From Planctomycetota bacterium (GTDB taxonomy: Bacteria; Planctomycetota; UBA8742; UBA2392): a stretch of 64,000 bases of DNA. The DNA is taken from assembly GCA_019636195.1 (NCBI GenBank), contig JAHBYA010000003.1, forward strand, positions 62,001-126,000, in the 5' to 3' direction. The notes under the pieces are model-generated. The model made no database searches. It had not been told where the DNA came from and saw only the letters and a program-made list of their open reading frames with translations. Numbering within the stretch: the first letter of the stretch is position 1; each line of letters opens with the position of its first letter. The position numbers and the translations under genes are program-made. Shown here one piece after another: positions 57,951 through 64,000 of the stretch.

Positions 57951-57963
57951 GAAGCTGCAGTCA

Positions 57964-57989
57964 ACGGTTGACGGTCGACGGTCAACCGT
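57964..57989. repeat. ACGGTNR-word palindrome between fabH and fabD
   Basis: ACGGTTGAC (57964-57972) and GTCAACCGT (57981-57989) are exact inverted arms around GGTCGACG, so the word ACGGTYR occurs three times in a row. It is the same style of element as the AGGAT, TCATTGACC and CACGGAG repeats elsewhere. Confidence 0.55.
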
Positions 57990-58037
57990 GACTGCCGTGA
58001 AACCAGTTGTTTCCGTAAACCGTGGACCGTGAACCCA

Positions 58038-58979
58038 ATGGCCAAGACTGCACTGCTTTTCCCCGGACAGGGCGCCCAGCATATCGGCATGGGCAAAGAC
58101 CTGTGTGACGCCTACCCCCGCGCGCGCGATGTGTTTGCCCGCGCTGACGAGTTGCTGGGCTTTGAACTGACCCGCGTCTGCTTTGAAGGCCCTGAGTCCG
58201 AGCTCAACCGCACCGACGTTTCCCAGCCGGCAATTCTCGTGCACTCGTGGGCCGTTGTCGAAGTGCTCAAGACCACCGACAGGGGCCGTGAGTTGCTGGC
58301 GCGCGGGCAGGTTGCCGCGGGCCTGAGCCTTGGCGAGTACTCGGCGCTGGCGGCCGCCGGCGCGCTTGGTTGGGAAGACGCATGCCGGCTGGTGCGCAAG
58401 CGCGGCCAGTACATGCAGCAGGCTTGCGACCTGAAGCCCAGCACCATGGCCAGCATCGTCGGCCTTGACGACGAAGCGCTGGAAGCGGCGATTGCCCCGG
58501 CGCGCGACAAGGGCGTGGTTGTGCTGGCAAATTTCAACGCCCCCGGTCAGGTCGCAATCAGCGGCGAAACAGCGGCTGTGCAGGACGCCATGGCGCTGGC
58601 CAAGGCGGCGGGCGCCAAGCTGACAGTGCCGCTTGCGGTGGCGGGGGCGTTTCACAGCCCGCTGATGGAGCCCGCGCGCGAGAGACTGGCGGCTGAGATC
58701 GAGACGACGACATTCAATTCGCCGAACACCGGCGTGATTGCCAATGTGGACGCGACCGAGCACCGCGACCCGGCAATCATGAAAGCCAACCTCGTGCAGC
58801 AGCTGACAGCGCCCGTGCTGTGGGCCAAGTCGATGCAGAAGCTGGTCGAGCAGGGCTATGACGAGTTCATTGAACTCGGGCCCGGCACCGTACTCGCAGG
58901 CCTGCTGAAGCGAGTGGCCAAGACCGCCACCCGCACCAGCATAGGCAAAGCCACCGAGGTTGCCGCGGCGACTGCTTAG
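58038..58979 (+). CDS. fabD: Malonyl-CoA:ACP transacylase
   Basis: A 313-residue protein from MAKTALLFPGQGAQHIGMGK (a GTG three codons earlier is possible). Hallmarks are LLFPGQGAQHIGMG, the nucleophile GLSLGEYSALAAAGALGWED, RGQYMQQACDLKPSTMASIV with the Arg that binds malonate, and the catalytic His in VAGAFHSPLMEPARERLAAE. It loads malonate onto ACP. Its TAG stop is followed at the very next base by the left 29-bp inverted repeat of the GxxExxY cassette. Thus the cassette sits exactly in the fabD-fabG gap, where genes are normally adjacent. Confidence 0.98.
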   Translation: MAKTALLFPGQGAQHIGMGKDLCDAYPRARDVFARADELLGFELTRVCFEGPESELNRTDVSQPAILVHSWAVVEVLKTTDRGRELLARGQVAAGLSLGEYSALAAAGALGWEDACRLVRKRGQYMQQACDLKPSTMASIVGLDDEALEAAIAPARDKGVVVLANFNAPGQVAISGETAAVQDAMALAKAAGAKLTVPLAVAGAFHSPLMEPARERLAAEIETTTFNSPNTGVIANVDATEHRDPAIMKANLVQQLTAPVLWAKSMQKLVEQGYDEFIELGPGTVLAGLLKRVAKTATRTSIGKATEVAAATA

Positions 58980-59008
58980 TCCACGGAGGTCACGGAAGGC
59001 ACGGAGGA
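58980..59008 (+). repeat. Left inverted repeat of the GxxExxY cassette
   Basis: Three tandem CACGGAG-type words directly after the fabD stop. The third word supplies GGAGGA for the downstream ATG at 59013. It pairs with 59391-59419 over 29 positions with 3 mismatches (positions 10, 20 and 28). Confidence 0.8.
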
Positions 59009-59012
59009 AGTG

Positions 59013-59390
59013 ATGGGCGGCCTGATTCTTGAACAGGAACGATCTGCAATCATCGGTGCCGCAATCGAAGTCCACAAAATTCTGGGGCCCGGGTTTCTTG
59101 AGGCTGTGTACCAGGAGGCCCTGGGACTGGAACTTGCAGAGCGCGGCATCCCTTTTGAGCCGCAGAAGCCCCTGAAGATGCGCTTCAAACAGTGGACCTT
59201 GAAAAAAGAGTACGTACCTGACTTCCTGTGCTTTGGCTCAGTTGTAGTGGAAATCAAGGCCATGAAGGCTTTGACCAGCCAGGAGCAGGCGATTGCTTTG
59301 AACTACTTGCGTGCGTCAGGCTTTCGCGTCTGTATCTTGATCAACTTTGGCAGCCACGGGAAACTCGAGTTTCAGCCGATCGTGCTGTGA
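59013..59390 (+). CDS. GxxExxY protein (PD-(D/E)XK_3 nuclease-like)
   Basis: A 125-residue protein from the ATG at 59013 (a GTG at 59010 adds one residue). The name-giving motif is GPGFLEAVYQEALGLELAER. A PD-(D/E)XK core follows: VPDFLCFGSVVVEIKAMKAL, with Asp in PDF and Glu-x-Lys in VEIKA, an intact nuclease-type triad. The end (NYLRASGFRVCILINFGSHG) matches TIGR04256/PF13366. The family is widespread, often multi-copy in Planctomycetota, Verrucomicrobiota and Lentisphaerae, and has no proven function. Here it interrupts fabD-fabG and is enclosed by inverted repeats. Codons ending in A/T (ctt, gaa, ttt, aaa) are commoner than in neighbouring genes, suggesting acquisition. Confidence 0.95.
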   Translation: MGGLILEQERSAIIGAAIEVHKILGPGFLEAVYQEALGLELAERGIPFEPQKPLKMRFKQWTLKKEYVPDFLCFGSVVVEIKAMKALTSQEQAIALNYLRASGFRVCILINFGSHGKLEFQPIVL

Positions 59391-59419
59391 TTCTCCGTGT
59401 CTTCCGTGAACTCCGTGGA
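59391..59419 (-). repeat. Right inverted repeat of the GxxExxY cassette
   Basis: The reverse complement of the left repeat with 3 mismatches in 29 bases, beginning right after the TGA of the GxxExxY gene. Read on the plus strand its outer end, CCGTGGAGG, with the next bases, provides the GGAGG ribosome-binding site of fabG (GTG start at 59428). Confidence 0.8.
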
Positions 59420-59427
59420 GGATTGCC

Positions 59428-60171
59428 GTGCAGTTGAACGGTCGCAAAGCGTTGATTACCGGGGCGTCGCGTGGCATTGGCCGGGCGATTGCAATTGCGT
59501 TTGCGCAGCAGGGCGCGCAGGTGGCGCTGGCGGCGACATCCGCCGACAGGCTGGTCGAAACGGCCGCCATGTGCCAGGAGCAAAACAAGCTGGACGTGGC
59601 CATGTTCGGCCTTGACGTGCGCGACCCCAAGGCCTGCGAAGCCGCCGTCAAGGCGACGGTGGATAAATTCGGCGGCCTGGACATTGTTGTGAACAACGCC
59701 GGTGTCACGCGCGACAACCTGCTGATGCGGCTGAGCGACGAAGACTACGACGCCGTGCTCGACACCAACTTGCGCGGCGCGTTCAACATTACGCGCGCAG
59801 CCTCGCGCCCGCTGATGAAGTCCAAGGCCGGCCGCCTGATCAACATTGCCAGCGTCGTCGGCATTGTCGGCAACGCGGGCCAAGCCAACTACGCCGCCAG
59901 CAAGGGCGGCTTGATCGCGTTTACCAAGTCTGTGGCCAAAGAGCTGGCTGGCCGCGGCGTGACGGCCAACGTGATCGCCCCCGGCTTCATTGAAACGGAC
60001 ATGACCGCAAGCCTTGACGCCAAGGTCAAAGAAGAGGCGTTGAAGGGCATACGGCTGGGGCGCTTCGGCAAACCGGAAGACATCGCGCAGGCGGCGGTGT
60101 ATCTGGCCAGCGACGCCGGCAGCTACATCACGGCCCAGGTTCTGGTAATCGACGGCGGGATGACAGCCTAG
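59428..60171 (+). CDS. fabG: 3-oxoacyl-ACP reductase
   Basis: A 247-residue short-chain dehydrogenase with a GTG start. The NADP motif is ALITGASRGIGRAIAIAFA, NNAGVTRDNLLMRLSDEDYD follows, and the catalytic Ser-Tyr-Lys is in NIASVVGIVGNAGQANYAAS then KGG. PGFIETDMTASL and the ending YITAQVLVIDGGM are typical FabG. It reduces 3-oxoacyl-ACP in each elongation cycle. GGAGG lies 6 bases before the GTG and belongs to the right repeat of the cassette. The usual acpP and fabF do not follow; instead, after 33 bases, comes the carboxyltransferase gene. Confidence 0.97.
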   Translation: MQLNGRKALITGASRGIGRAIAIAFAQQGAQVALAATSADRLVETAAMCQEQNKLDVAMFGLDVRDPKACEAAVKATVDKFGGLDIVVNNAGVTRDNLLMRLSDEDYDAVLDTNLRGAFNITRAASRPLMKSKAGRLINIASVVGIVGNAGQANYAASKGGLIAFTKSVAKELAGRGVTANVIAPGFIETDMTASLDAKVKEEALKGIRLGRFGKPEDIAQAAVYLASDAGSYITAQVLVIDGGMTA

Positions 60172-60204
60172 CGGTCGCCAAGCCGACGTGCTTTGATACA
60201 TCCC

Positions 60205-61806
60205 ATGAACAAGCCCGGCAAAGCGACCTCACGTGTGCGGCCTGACCTTCCGGCCGGCGTGCAGTCCCAGCGCGAAGCCCTTGAGCGCCTTGACCGCATG
60301 ACCGAGCAGGCACACCTCGGTGGCGGGCAGGATCGCATCGACAAACAACACAAAGCCGGCAAGCTAACAGCCCGCGAGCGCATCAACCTGCTGTGCGATC
60401 CCGGCAGCTTTGAAGAAATCGACGCCTTCGTCACCCACAACGTGCCAAGCCTTGCCAGCCAGTCCTATCTGGGCGACGGCGTCATCACCGGCGTAGGCCG
60501 CGTGTTCGGCCGCCCGGTGTATGTGTTTGCGCAGGACTTTACGGTGTTCGGCGGCTCACTCGGCGAAAGGTACGGCGCCAAAATCGTCAAGATCATGGAC
60601 CAAGCCATGAAAAATGGCTGTCCGATCATCGGCTTCAACGACAGCGGCGGCGCGCGCATCCAGGAGGGCGTGGCGAGCCTTGCCGCCTACGCCGACATCT
60701 TTTTGCGCAACACGCTGGCAAGCGGCGTGATACCGCAGATCAGCGCCATCATGGGCCCCTGCGCCGGCGGCGCGGTGTACAGCCCTGCGATCACCGACTT
60801 TGTCTTCATGGTTGAAGGCAGCAGCCACATGTTCGTGACCGGGCCGCAGGTGATCAAGAGCGTCACGCACGAAGAAATCGACATGGAAGGCCTGGGCGGC
60901 GCCACGGTGCACGGCGAAGTCAGCGGCGTCAGCCACTTCAGCCATGAATCCGAGCCCGAAAGCATTGCCGCCATCAAGAAGCTGCTGAGCTTTCTGCCGC
61001 AAAACAACCTTGAGCCGCCGCCGTTTCTTGAGCCCGACGACGACGTAAACCGCGAGGATGACCGGCTTGACCGGGTTGTGCCCGACCACCCCGAAAAGCC
61101 CTACAACATGCACGACGTGATTGAAACCGTCGTGGATGACGGCGACTTCTTTGAGGTCCACCGCAACTACGCCCAGAACCTGATTGTCGGCTTTGCGCGC
61201 CTTGGCGGCCACAGCGTCGGCATTGTCGCACAGCAGCCGGCGGTGCTGGCGGGCTGCCTTGATATCGCCGCCAGTTTGAAGGGCGCGCGGTTTGTCAGGT
61301 TCTGCGACGCGTTCAACATACCGCTGGTGACCTTTGAGGACGTGCCGGGCTTCCTGCCGGGCGTAAACCAGGAACACGGCGGCATCATCAAGCATGGCGC
61401 CAAGCTGCTGTATGCGTACTGCGAAGCGACCGTGCCCAAGCTGTGCGTGATCACGCGCAAGGCCTACGGTGGGGCCTATTGCGTCATGAGCAGCAAGCAC
61501 ATCCGCAGCGACGTGAACCTTGCGTGGCCGACCGCCGAAATCGCGGTCATGGGCGCGCAGGGGGCCGTCAACATCCTGTACGCCAAAGAGCTGGCCCAAA
61601 GCAAGGACGCAGACGCGCGCCGCAACGAGCTTGTGGCCGATTACCGCGAGCGCTTCAGCAACCCCTACGACGCGGCCGCACGCGGCTACATTGACGCCGT
61701 AATCAAGCCGCGCGAAACGCGCAAAAAGCTGATCCGGGCCCTTGAGGTCACGCGCCACAAGCGTGACAGCAACCCGCCCCGCAAGCATGGGAACATACCG
61801 CTGTAG
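60205..61806 (+). CDS. pccB: Acyl-CoA carboxylase carboxyltransferase (propionyl-CoA carboxylase beta-like)
   Basis: A 533-residue protein from [20 protein letters not shown] (TTG at 60193 rejected). N- and C-half crotonase-like folds are visible. The N-half has [39 protein letters not shown] and [19 protein letters not shown], then [20 protein letters not shown]. The C-half has [40 protein letters not shown] and [20 protein letters not shown]. This is the PccB/MmdA type, which carboxylates propionyl- or acetyl-CoA with carboxybiotin. The biotin carboxylase subunit is probably the gene at 63206, separated by two lipoprotein genes. The link to fatty acids is malonyl- or methylmalonyl-CoA supply. 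Confidence 0.93.
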   Translation: MNKPGKATSRVRPDLPAGVQSQREALERLDRMTEQAHLGGGQDRIDKQHKAGKLTARERINLLCDPGSFEEIDAFVTHNVPSLASQSYLGDGVITGVGRVFGRPVYVFAQDFTVFGGSLGERYGAKIVKIMDQAMKNGCPIIGFNDSGGARIQEGVASLAAYADIFLRNTLASGVIPQISAIMGPCAGGAVYSPAITDFVFMVEGSSHMFVTGPQVIKSVTHEEIDMEGLGGATVHGEVSGVSHFSHESEPESIAAIKKLLSFLPQNNLEPPPFLEPDDDVNREDDRLDRVVPDHPEKPYNMHDVIETVVDDGDFFEVHRNYAQNLIVGFARLGGHSVGIVAQQPAVLAGCLDIAASLKGARFVRFCDAFNIPLVTFEDVPGFLPGVNQEHGGIIKHGAKLLYAYCEATVPKLCVITRKAYGGAYCVMSSKHIRSDVNLAWPTAEIAVMGAQGAVNILYAKELAQSKDADARRNELVADYRERFSNPYDAAARGYIDAVIKPRETRKKLIRALEVTRHKRDSNPPRKHGNIPL

Positions 61807-61849
61807 TCTTCTGTCGATCCTGGATTCGATGCAAGCGAGGACCAACGAA

Positions 61850-62446
61850 GTGGGCCATCCCCAATCCGCCATCCGCAAACTGACCATCCTGCTGCTGGTA
61901 ATGTTGGCCGGCTGTGTGCAGCAGGCACAGCCATTCAATGCCCAGCAACAGGGTGTGTACGACGCGATGCAGGCCTGGAGCCGCGCGTGCGAAAAGCGCG
62001 ACACGGACGCATTGTGGGAGCTATTGAGTCCTGACGCCCAGACATTTTACCGCCTCGAGTTAGCAGGGCCCAACGGTGTCCGCGCGACCGTAAAGCTTGA
62101 AAAAGCGGCACTTGCCCCTGGTTCCATGATCTCGCCCGAGCTGCGCAAGCAAAAGGAAGCTTTTCTCAAGACTATGCCGGAAGATCCGGACAACATGACG
62201 CCTAAAGATTACCACGCCTGGCGGTTACAAAAGGAGCTGACGCCGGAGAACATTGCCAACCAGAGCCGGCTGTTCGCGCGGGACAACATTGAGCGCATTG
62301 AGCTTGACGTGGACCGGGCAACGGTGACCCTGAAGCACGGCGACCCCCGGCAGTATTCATGGTTTCGTCACAGTGGGGTCTGGAAATTTGACCTCGTTCC
62401 TAGCATGCTGCGCGCCCTTGAAGAGGCGAGACAGGCTTCAAGGTAA
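61850..62446 (+). CDS. Lipoprotein, NTF2/SnoaL-like domain
   Basis: A 198-residue lipoprotein when started at the GTG at 61850 (GAGG 9 bases upstream). The ATG at 61829 would add 7 residues. The signal is MGHPQSAIRKLTILLLVMLA, followed by lipobox LAGC. The mature domain starts QQGVYDAMQAWSRACEKRDT, then DALWELLSPDAQTFYRLELA. It contains a hinge PEDPDNMTPKDYHAWRLQKE and ends with strands VTLKHGDPRQYSWFRHSG and VWKFDLVPSML. The helix-then-strand layout is NTF2-like. It lies 43 bases after pccB and 47 bases before a second lipoprotein, both interposed between carboxylase subunits. Function unknown. Confidence 0.78.
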   Translation: MGHPQSAIRKLTILLLVMLAGCVQQAQPFNAQQQGVYDAMQAWSRACEKRDTDALWELLSPDAQTFYRLELAGPNGVRATVKLEKAALAPGSMISPELRKQKEAFLKTMPEDPDNMTPKDYHAWRLQKELTPENIANQSRLFARDNIERIELDVDRATVTLKHGDPRQYSWFRHSGVWKFDLVPSMLRALEEARQASR

Positions 62447-62493
62447 GAGTCGCTCATAAGAATCCGAAAACCCATACATAGGAAAGGTGGGCA

Positions 62494-63090
62494 ATGAGAA
62501 ACGTGTTCAAGGTAGCGCCGGTACTGGCGTTGATTTTCATGTTGTCGGCGTGCGGCGGGGGCGGCGGAACGCCGGACCCGGACCCGATCGCCAAGGGCGT
62601 CGTTGACGCGATCACGGGCGAGAGCTTCAGCAAAATCTGGGGCTACTACCCCGCGCATGTGCATGACATCGGCAAAGGCCAGGCAGAAGCCAAGACCTGG
62701 CGCATGAAGGAAGGCTGGGAGCGCTGGAAGGACCTTAAGCCTCGCTTTGAAGGCGACAACGGCCTCGACCCCAAGGACAAGTCCGGCATCACCGGCGGCG
62801 AAGAGAAGTGGATTGGCGCCTCTGACGCAGAGCGCCACGCGGTGTTCCTGGGCCTGTACCGCATCTACACCGCGGACGACTGGGAGAAGCGCCTGAAGGA
62901 AGGCGGCTGGTACATGGCGTCGCGCAACGTGAAGCTGGATGTTGAAGGGCAGGGCACAGCTGAGTTCCGCTTCCGCAACCGCTACAACGACAGCATTGAA
63001 GTGGGCTGCACGCGCGAGAACGGCCTGTGGTACCTGGCCGGCGTGGAAGTGAACATCGACAAGAAGATGCCTGAGAAGCCCAAGGACTAG
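62494..63090 (+). CDS. Gly-rich-linker lipoprotein
   Basis: A 198-residue lipoprotein. The signal MRNVFKVAPVLALIFMLSAC has lipobox LSAC followed by GGGGG, the same Cys-Gly start as the lipoprotein at 15524-17791. The mature region reads GVVDAITGESFSKIWGYYPA, SGITGGEEKWIGASDAERHA and RNVKLDVEGQGTAEFRFRNR, ending CTRENGLWYLAGVEVNIDKK. The WYLAGV end matches WYLAGL of the protein at 17806-18360, supporting a shared NTF2-like fold. A GGTGG ribosome-binding sequence lies 6 bases before the ATG. It is the last gene before the terminator at 63107. Confidence 0.78.
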   Translation: MRNVFKVAPVLALIFMLSACGGGGGTPDPDPIAKGVVDAITGESFSKIWGYYPAHVHDIGKGQAEAKTWRMKEGWERWKDLKPRFEGDNGLDPKDKSGITGGEEKWIGASDAERHAVFLGLYRIYTADDWEKRLKEGGWYMASRNVKLDVEGQGTAEFRFRNRYNDSIEVGCTRENGLWYLAGVEVNIDKKMPEKPKD

Positions 63091-63106
63091 TCCGGGTTGA
63101 AACTCA

Positions 63107-63134
63107 AAAGGGGCGCGCGCATGCGCGCCCCTTT
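63107..63134 (+). terminator. Hairpin terminator after the second lipoprotein gene
   Basis: AAAGGGGCGCGC (63107-63118) pairs perfectly with GCGCGCCCCTTT (63123-63134) around GCAT. Little T-tract follows, but the stem itself ends in TTT. It separates the lipoprotein unit from the biotin carboxylase gene. Confidence 0.75.
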
Positions 63135-63205
63135 CATGTTTCCCTCTCCGTCCCGAGCGACTGCGCGCCCTTTGCAATTGTTGGCGCGCTGCCTAAAGTC
63201 CCGCA

Positions 63206-64000
63206 ATGTTCAGCAAGGTTCTGATTGCCAACCGCGGCGAGATTGCCCTGCGCGTGATTCGCGCCTGCCGCAAACTTGGTGTCGCCAGCGTTGCGGTCTT
63301 TTCCGACGCCGATGCCCACCTGCCTTTTGTGCAGCAGGCCGATGAAGCCCACTACCTTGGGCCATCGCCCGCTGCCGACAGCTACCTGAACATGCAGGCG
63401 ATTGTTGACCTTGCCAAGCGCCACGGTGCACAGGCGATTCACCCGGGCTATGGCTTTCTGGCTGAGAACGCGGCGTTTGCAAAGCTATGCGAAGACAGCG
63501 GCGTGAAGTTTATCGGCCCCGGCAGCGCGGCCATTGACCGCCTTGGCGACAAGCGCAACGCTAAAGCCGTTGCCGAGCAAGCAGGCGTGCCCGTGACGCC
63601 CTGGATCAAGTGCGAAGGCAAGGTCGATGCTGCAACCGTCAAAGCCATCGCAGCCATCGGCTACCCGGTAATGATCAAGCCCGCTGCCGGCGGCGGCGGC
63701 AAAGGCATGCACAAGGCCAGCAGCGAAGCCGACCTGGCCGAGCTGCTGCCCAAGGCCGCCCGCGAAGCCAAAGCCAGCTTTGGCGACGACGCCCTGCTGG
63801 TCGAAAAGTACCTGGAAACTCCGCGCCACATCGAGGTGCAGTTGCTTGCCGACGAGCACGGCCATGCGATGCACCTGTGGGAGCGCGAGTGCAGCCTGCA
63901 ACGCAGGCATCAGAAGTTGCTTGAAGAAACACCCAGCCCCAGCCTGACACCGGTTATGCGCGCCGCCATCTGTGCAGACGCCGTGAAGATCGCCAAGACC
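63206..64000 (+). CDS. Biotin carboxylase / acyl-CoA carboxylase alpha subunit (3' end beyond window)
   Basis: 265 codons are in the window. The sequence opens MFSKVLIANRGEIALRVIRA, the classical biotin-carboxylase start. It then shows IHPGYGFLAENAAFAKLCED, FIGPGSAAIDRLGDKRNAKA, the ATP-grasp glycine loop MIKPAAGGGGKGMHKASSEA, and ETPRHIEVQLLADEHGHAMH followed by WERECSLQRRHQKLLEETPS. Whether a BCCP domain follows (PccA form) or it is AccC only cannot be seen. The PccB-type partner at 60205 favours a PCC-like holoenzyme. It carboxylates biotin with ATP and bicarbonate. Confidence 0.95.
   Translation, partial: MFSKVLIANRGEIALRVIRACRKLGVASVAVFSDADAHLPFVQQADEAHYLGPSPAADSYLNMQAIVDLAKRHGAQAIHPGYGFLAENAAFAKLCEDSGVKFIGPGSAAIDRLGDKRNAKAVAEQAGVPVTPWIKCEGKVDAATVKAIAAIGYPVMIKPAAGGGGKGMHKASSEADLAELLPKAAREAKASFGDDALLVEKYLETPRHIEVQLLADEHGHAMHLWERECSLQRRHQKLLEETPSPSLTPVMRAAICADAVKIAKT

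Larger units (their letters stand above)
58980..59419 (+). mobile_element. Putative 440-bp GxxExxY cassette bounded by 29-bp CACGGAG inverted repeats
   Basis: The left end (58980-59008) and right end (59391-59419) are inverted copies of a 29-bp sequence with 3 mismatches, each made of three CACGGAG-like words. They start immediately after the fabD stop and immediately after the GxxExxY stop, and contain nothing else but the one gene. The left copy gives the gene its GGAGGA ribosome-binding site and the right copy gives fabG its GGAGG. The enclosed gene is visibly less GC-rich than its neighbours. No target-site duplication is apparent. Mobility is inferred from structure and context. Confidence 0.6.

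Noticed and set aside
58972-59427. Target-site duplication around the GxxExxY cassette
   Set aside because: The bases outside the two inverted repeats (TGCTTAG on the left, GGATTGC on the right) show no direct repeat.

Overview
This 64 kb window is GC-rich, densely coding chromosome from a diderm bacterium. An outer-membrane BamA (19986-23207), several lipobox proteins, Lgt and an HldD-type heptose epimerase indicate an outer membrane with lipopolysaccharide. The gene set includes tandem DUF4139 and tandem DUF2330 exported proteins, DUF4416, a CPXCG protein, a bacterial deoxyhypusine-synthase homologue, a tricorn-type protease, Gly/Cys-rich C-terminal sorting tails, and intergenic repeats built on the word CACGGAG. 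Together these suggest Planctomycetota or a close relative. That placement is an inference from gene content; there is no rRNA in the window. I saw no tRNA, rRNA, CRISPR array or complete classical transposon.

Layout. 1-6.5 kb: exported DUF4139 pair; a glyoxalase-fold gene divergent from a Cys-cluster HTH regulator with a perfect palindrome between them; a 50-residue membrane protein; an XRE-TPR regulator with its own dyad; a secreted choice-of-anchor protein. 6.6-18.4 kb: DUF4416, a gingipain-like secreted protein, ruvA, the DUF2330 pair, trpG/pabA, adenosine deaminase, a VOC protein, long-form dCTP deaminase, and an alpha/beta-hydrolase lipoprotein with a Pro-rich anchored neighbour. 18.4-26.5 kb: a receiverless sigma-54 activator convergent with bamA, a threonine-dehydrogenase-like enzyme, mnmG and a CPXCG gene. 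26.5-29.8 kb: a four-gene operon of tandem PAS, single PAS, flavodoxin and TPR proteins. 29.9-37.8 kb: mreB-mreC-mreD, a roughly 890-base hairpin and repeat field, pheT (short form), lgt and DUF169. 37.8-43.9 kb: acyl-CoA ligase and hotdog thioesterase, a small membrane protein and a tricorn-type protease. 44.1-48.6 kb: a second TPR protein of the same type, MazG-like, two PNPOx-fold proteins (one fused to GAF and a winged helix) and a hemerythrin-like protein. 48.6-55.9 kb: deoxyhypusine-synthase homologue, hldD, a membrane-anchored phosphatase, recA, alaS, rpmF. 55.9-64 kb: plsX-fabH-fabD-[GxxExxY cassette]-fabG, propionyl/acyl-CoA carboxylase beta, two lipoproteins, and the start of the biotin carboxylase subunit.

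Two themes stand out. The first is small-molecule or redox sensing without an obvious kinase: PAS trio plus flavodoxin, the PNPOx-GAF-winged-helix fusion plus hemerythrin, and the Cys-cluster regulator. Both larger loci carry a TPR protein whose N-terminus looks like the piece that normally follows a STAND/AAA ATPase. The second is a set of intergenic repeats made of a short word repeated two or three times. One pair forms 29-bp inverted repeats that exactly bracket a GxxExxY (PD-(D/E)XK-like) gene inside the fatty-acid operon and supply ribosome-binding sites for both that gene and fabG. This 440-bp cassette is the best candidate here for an undescribed mobile unit.
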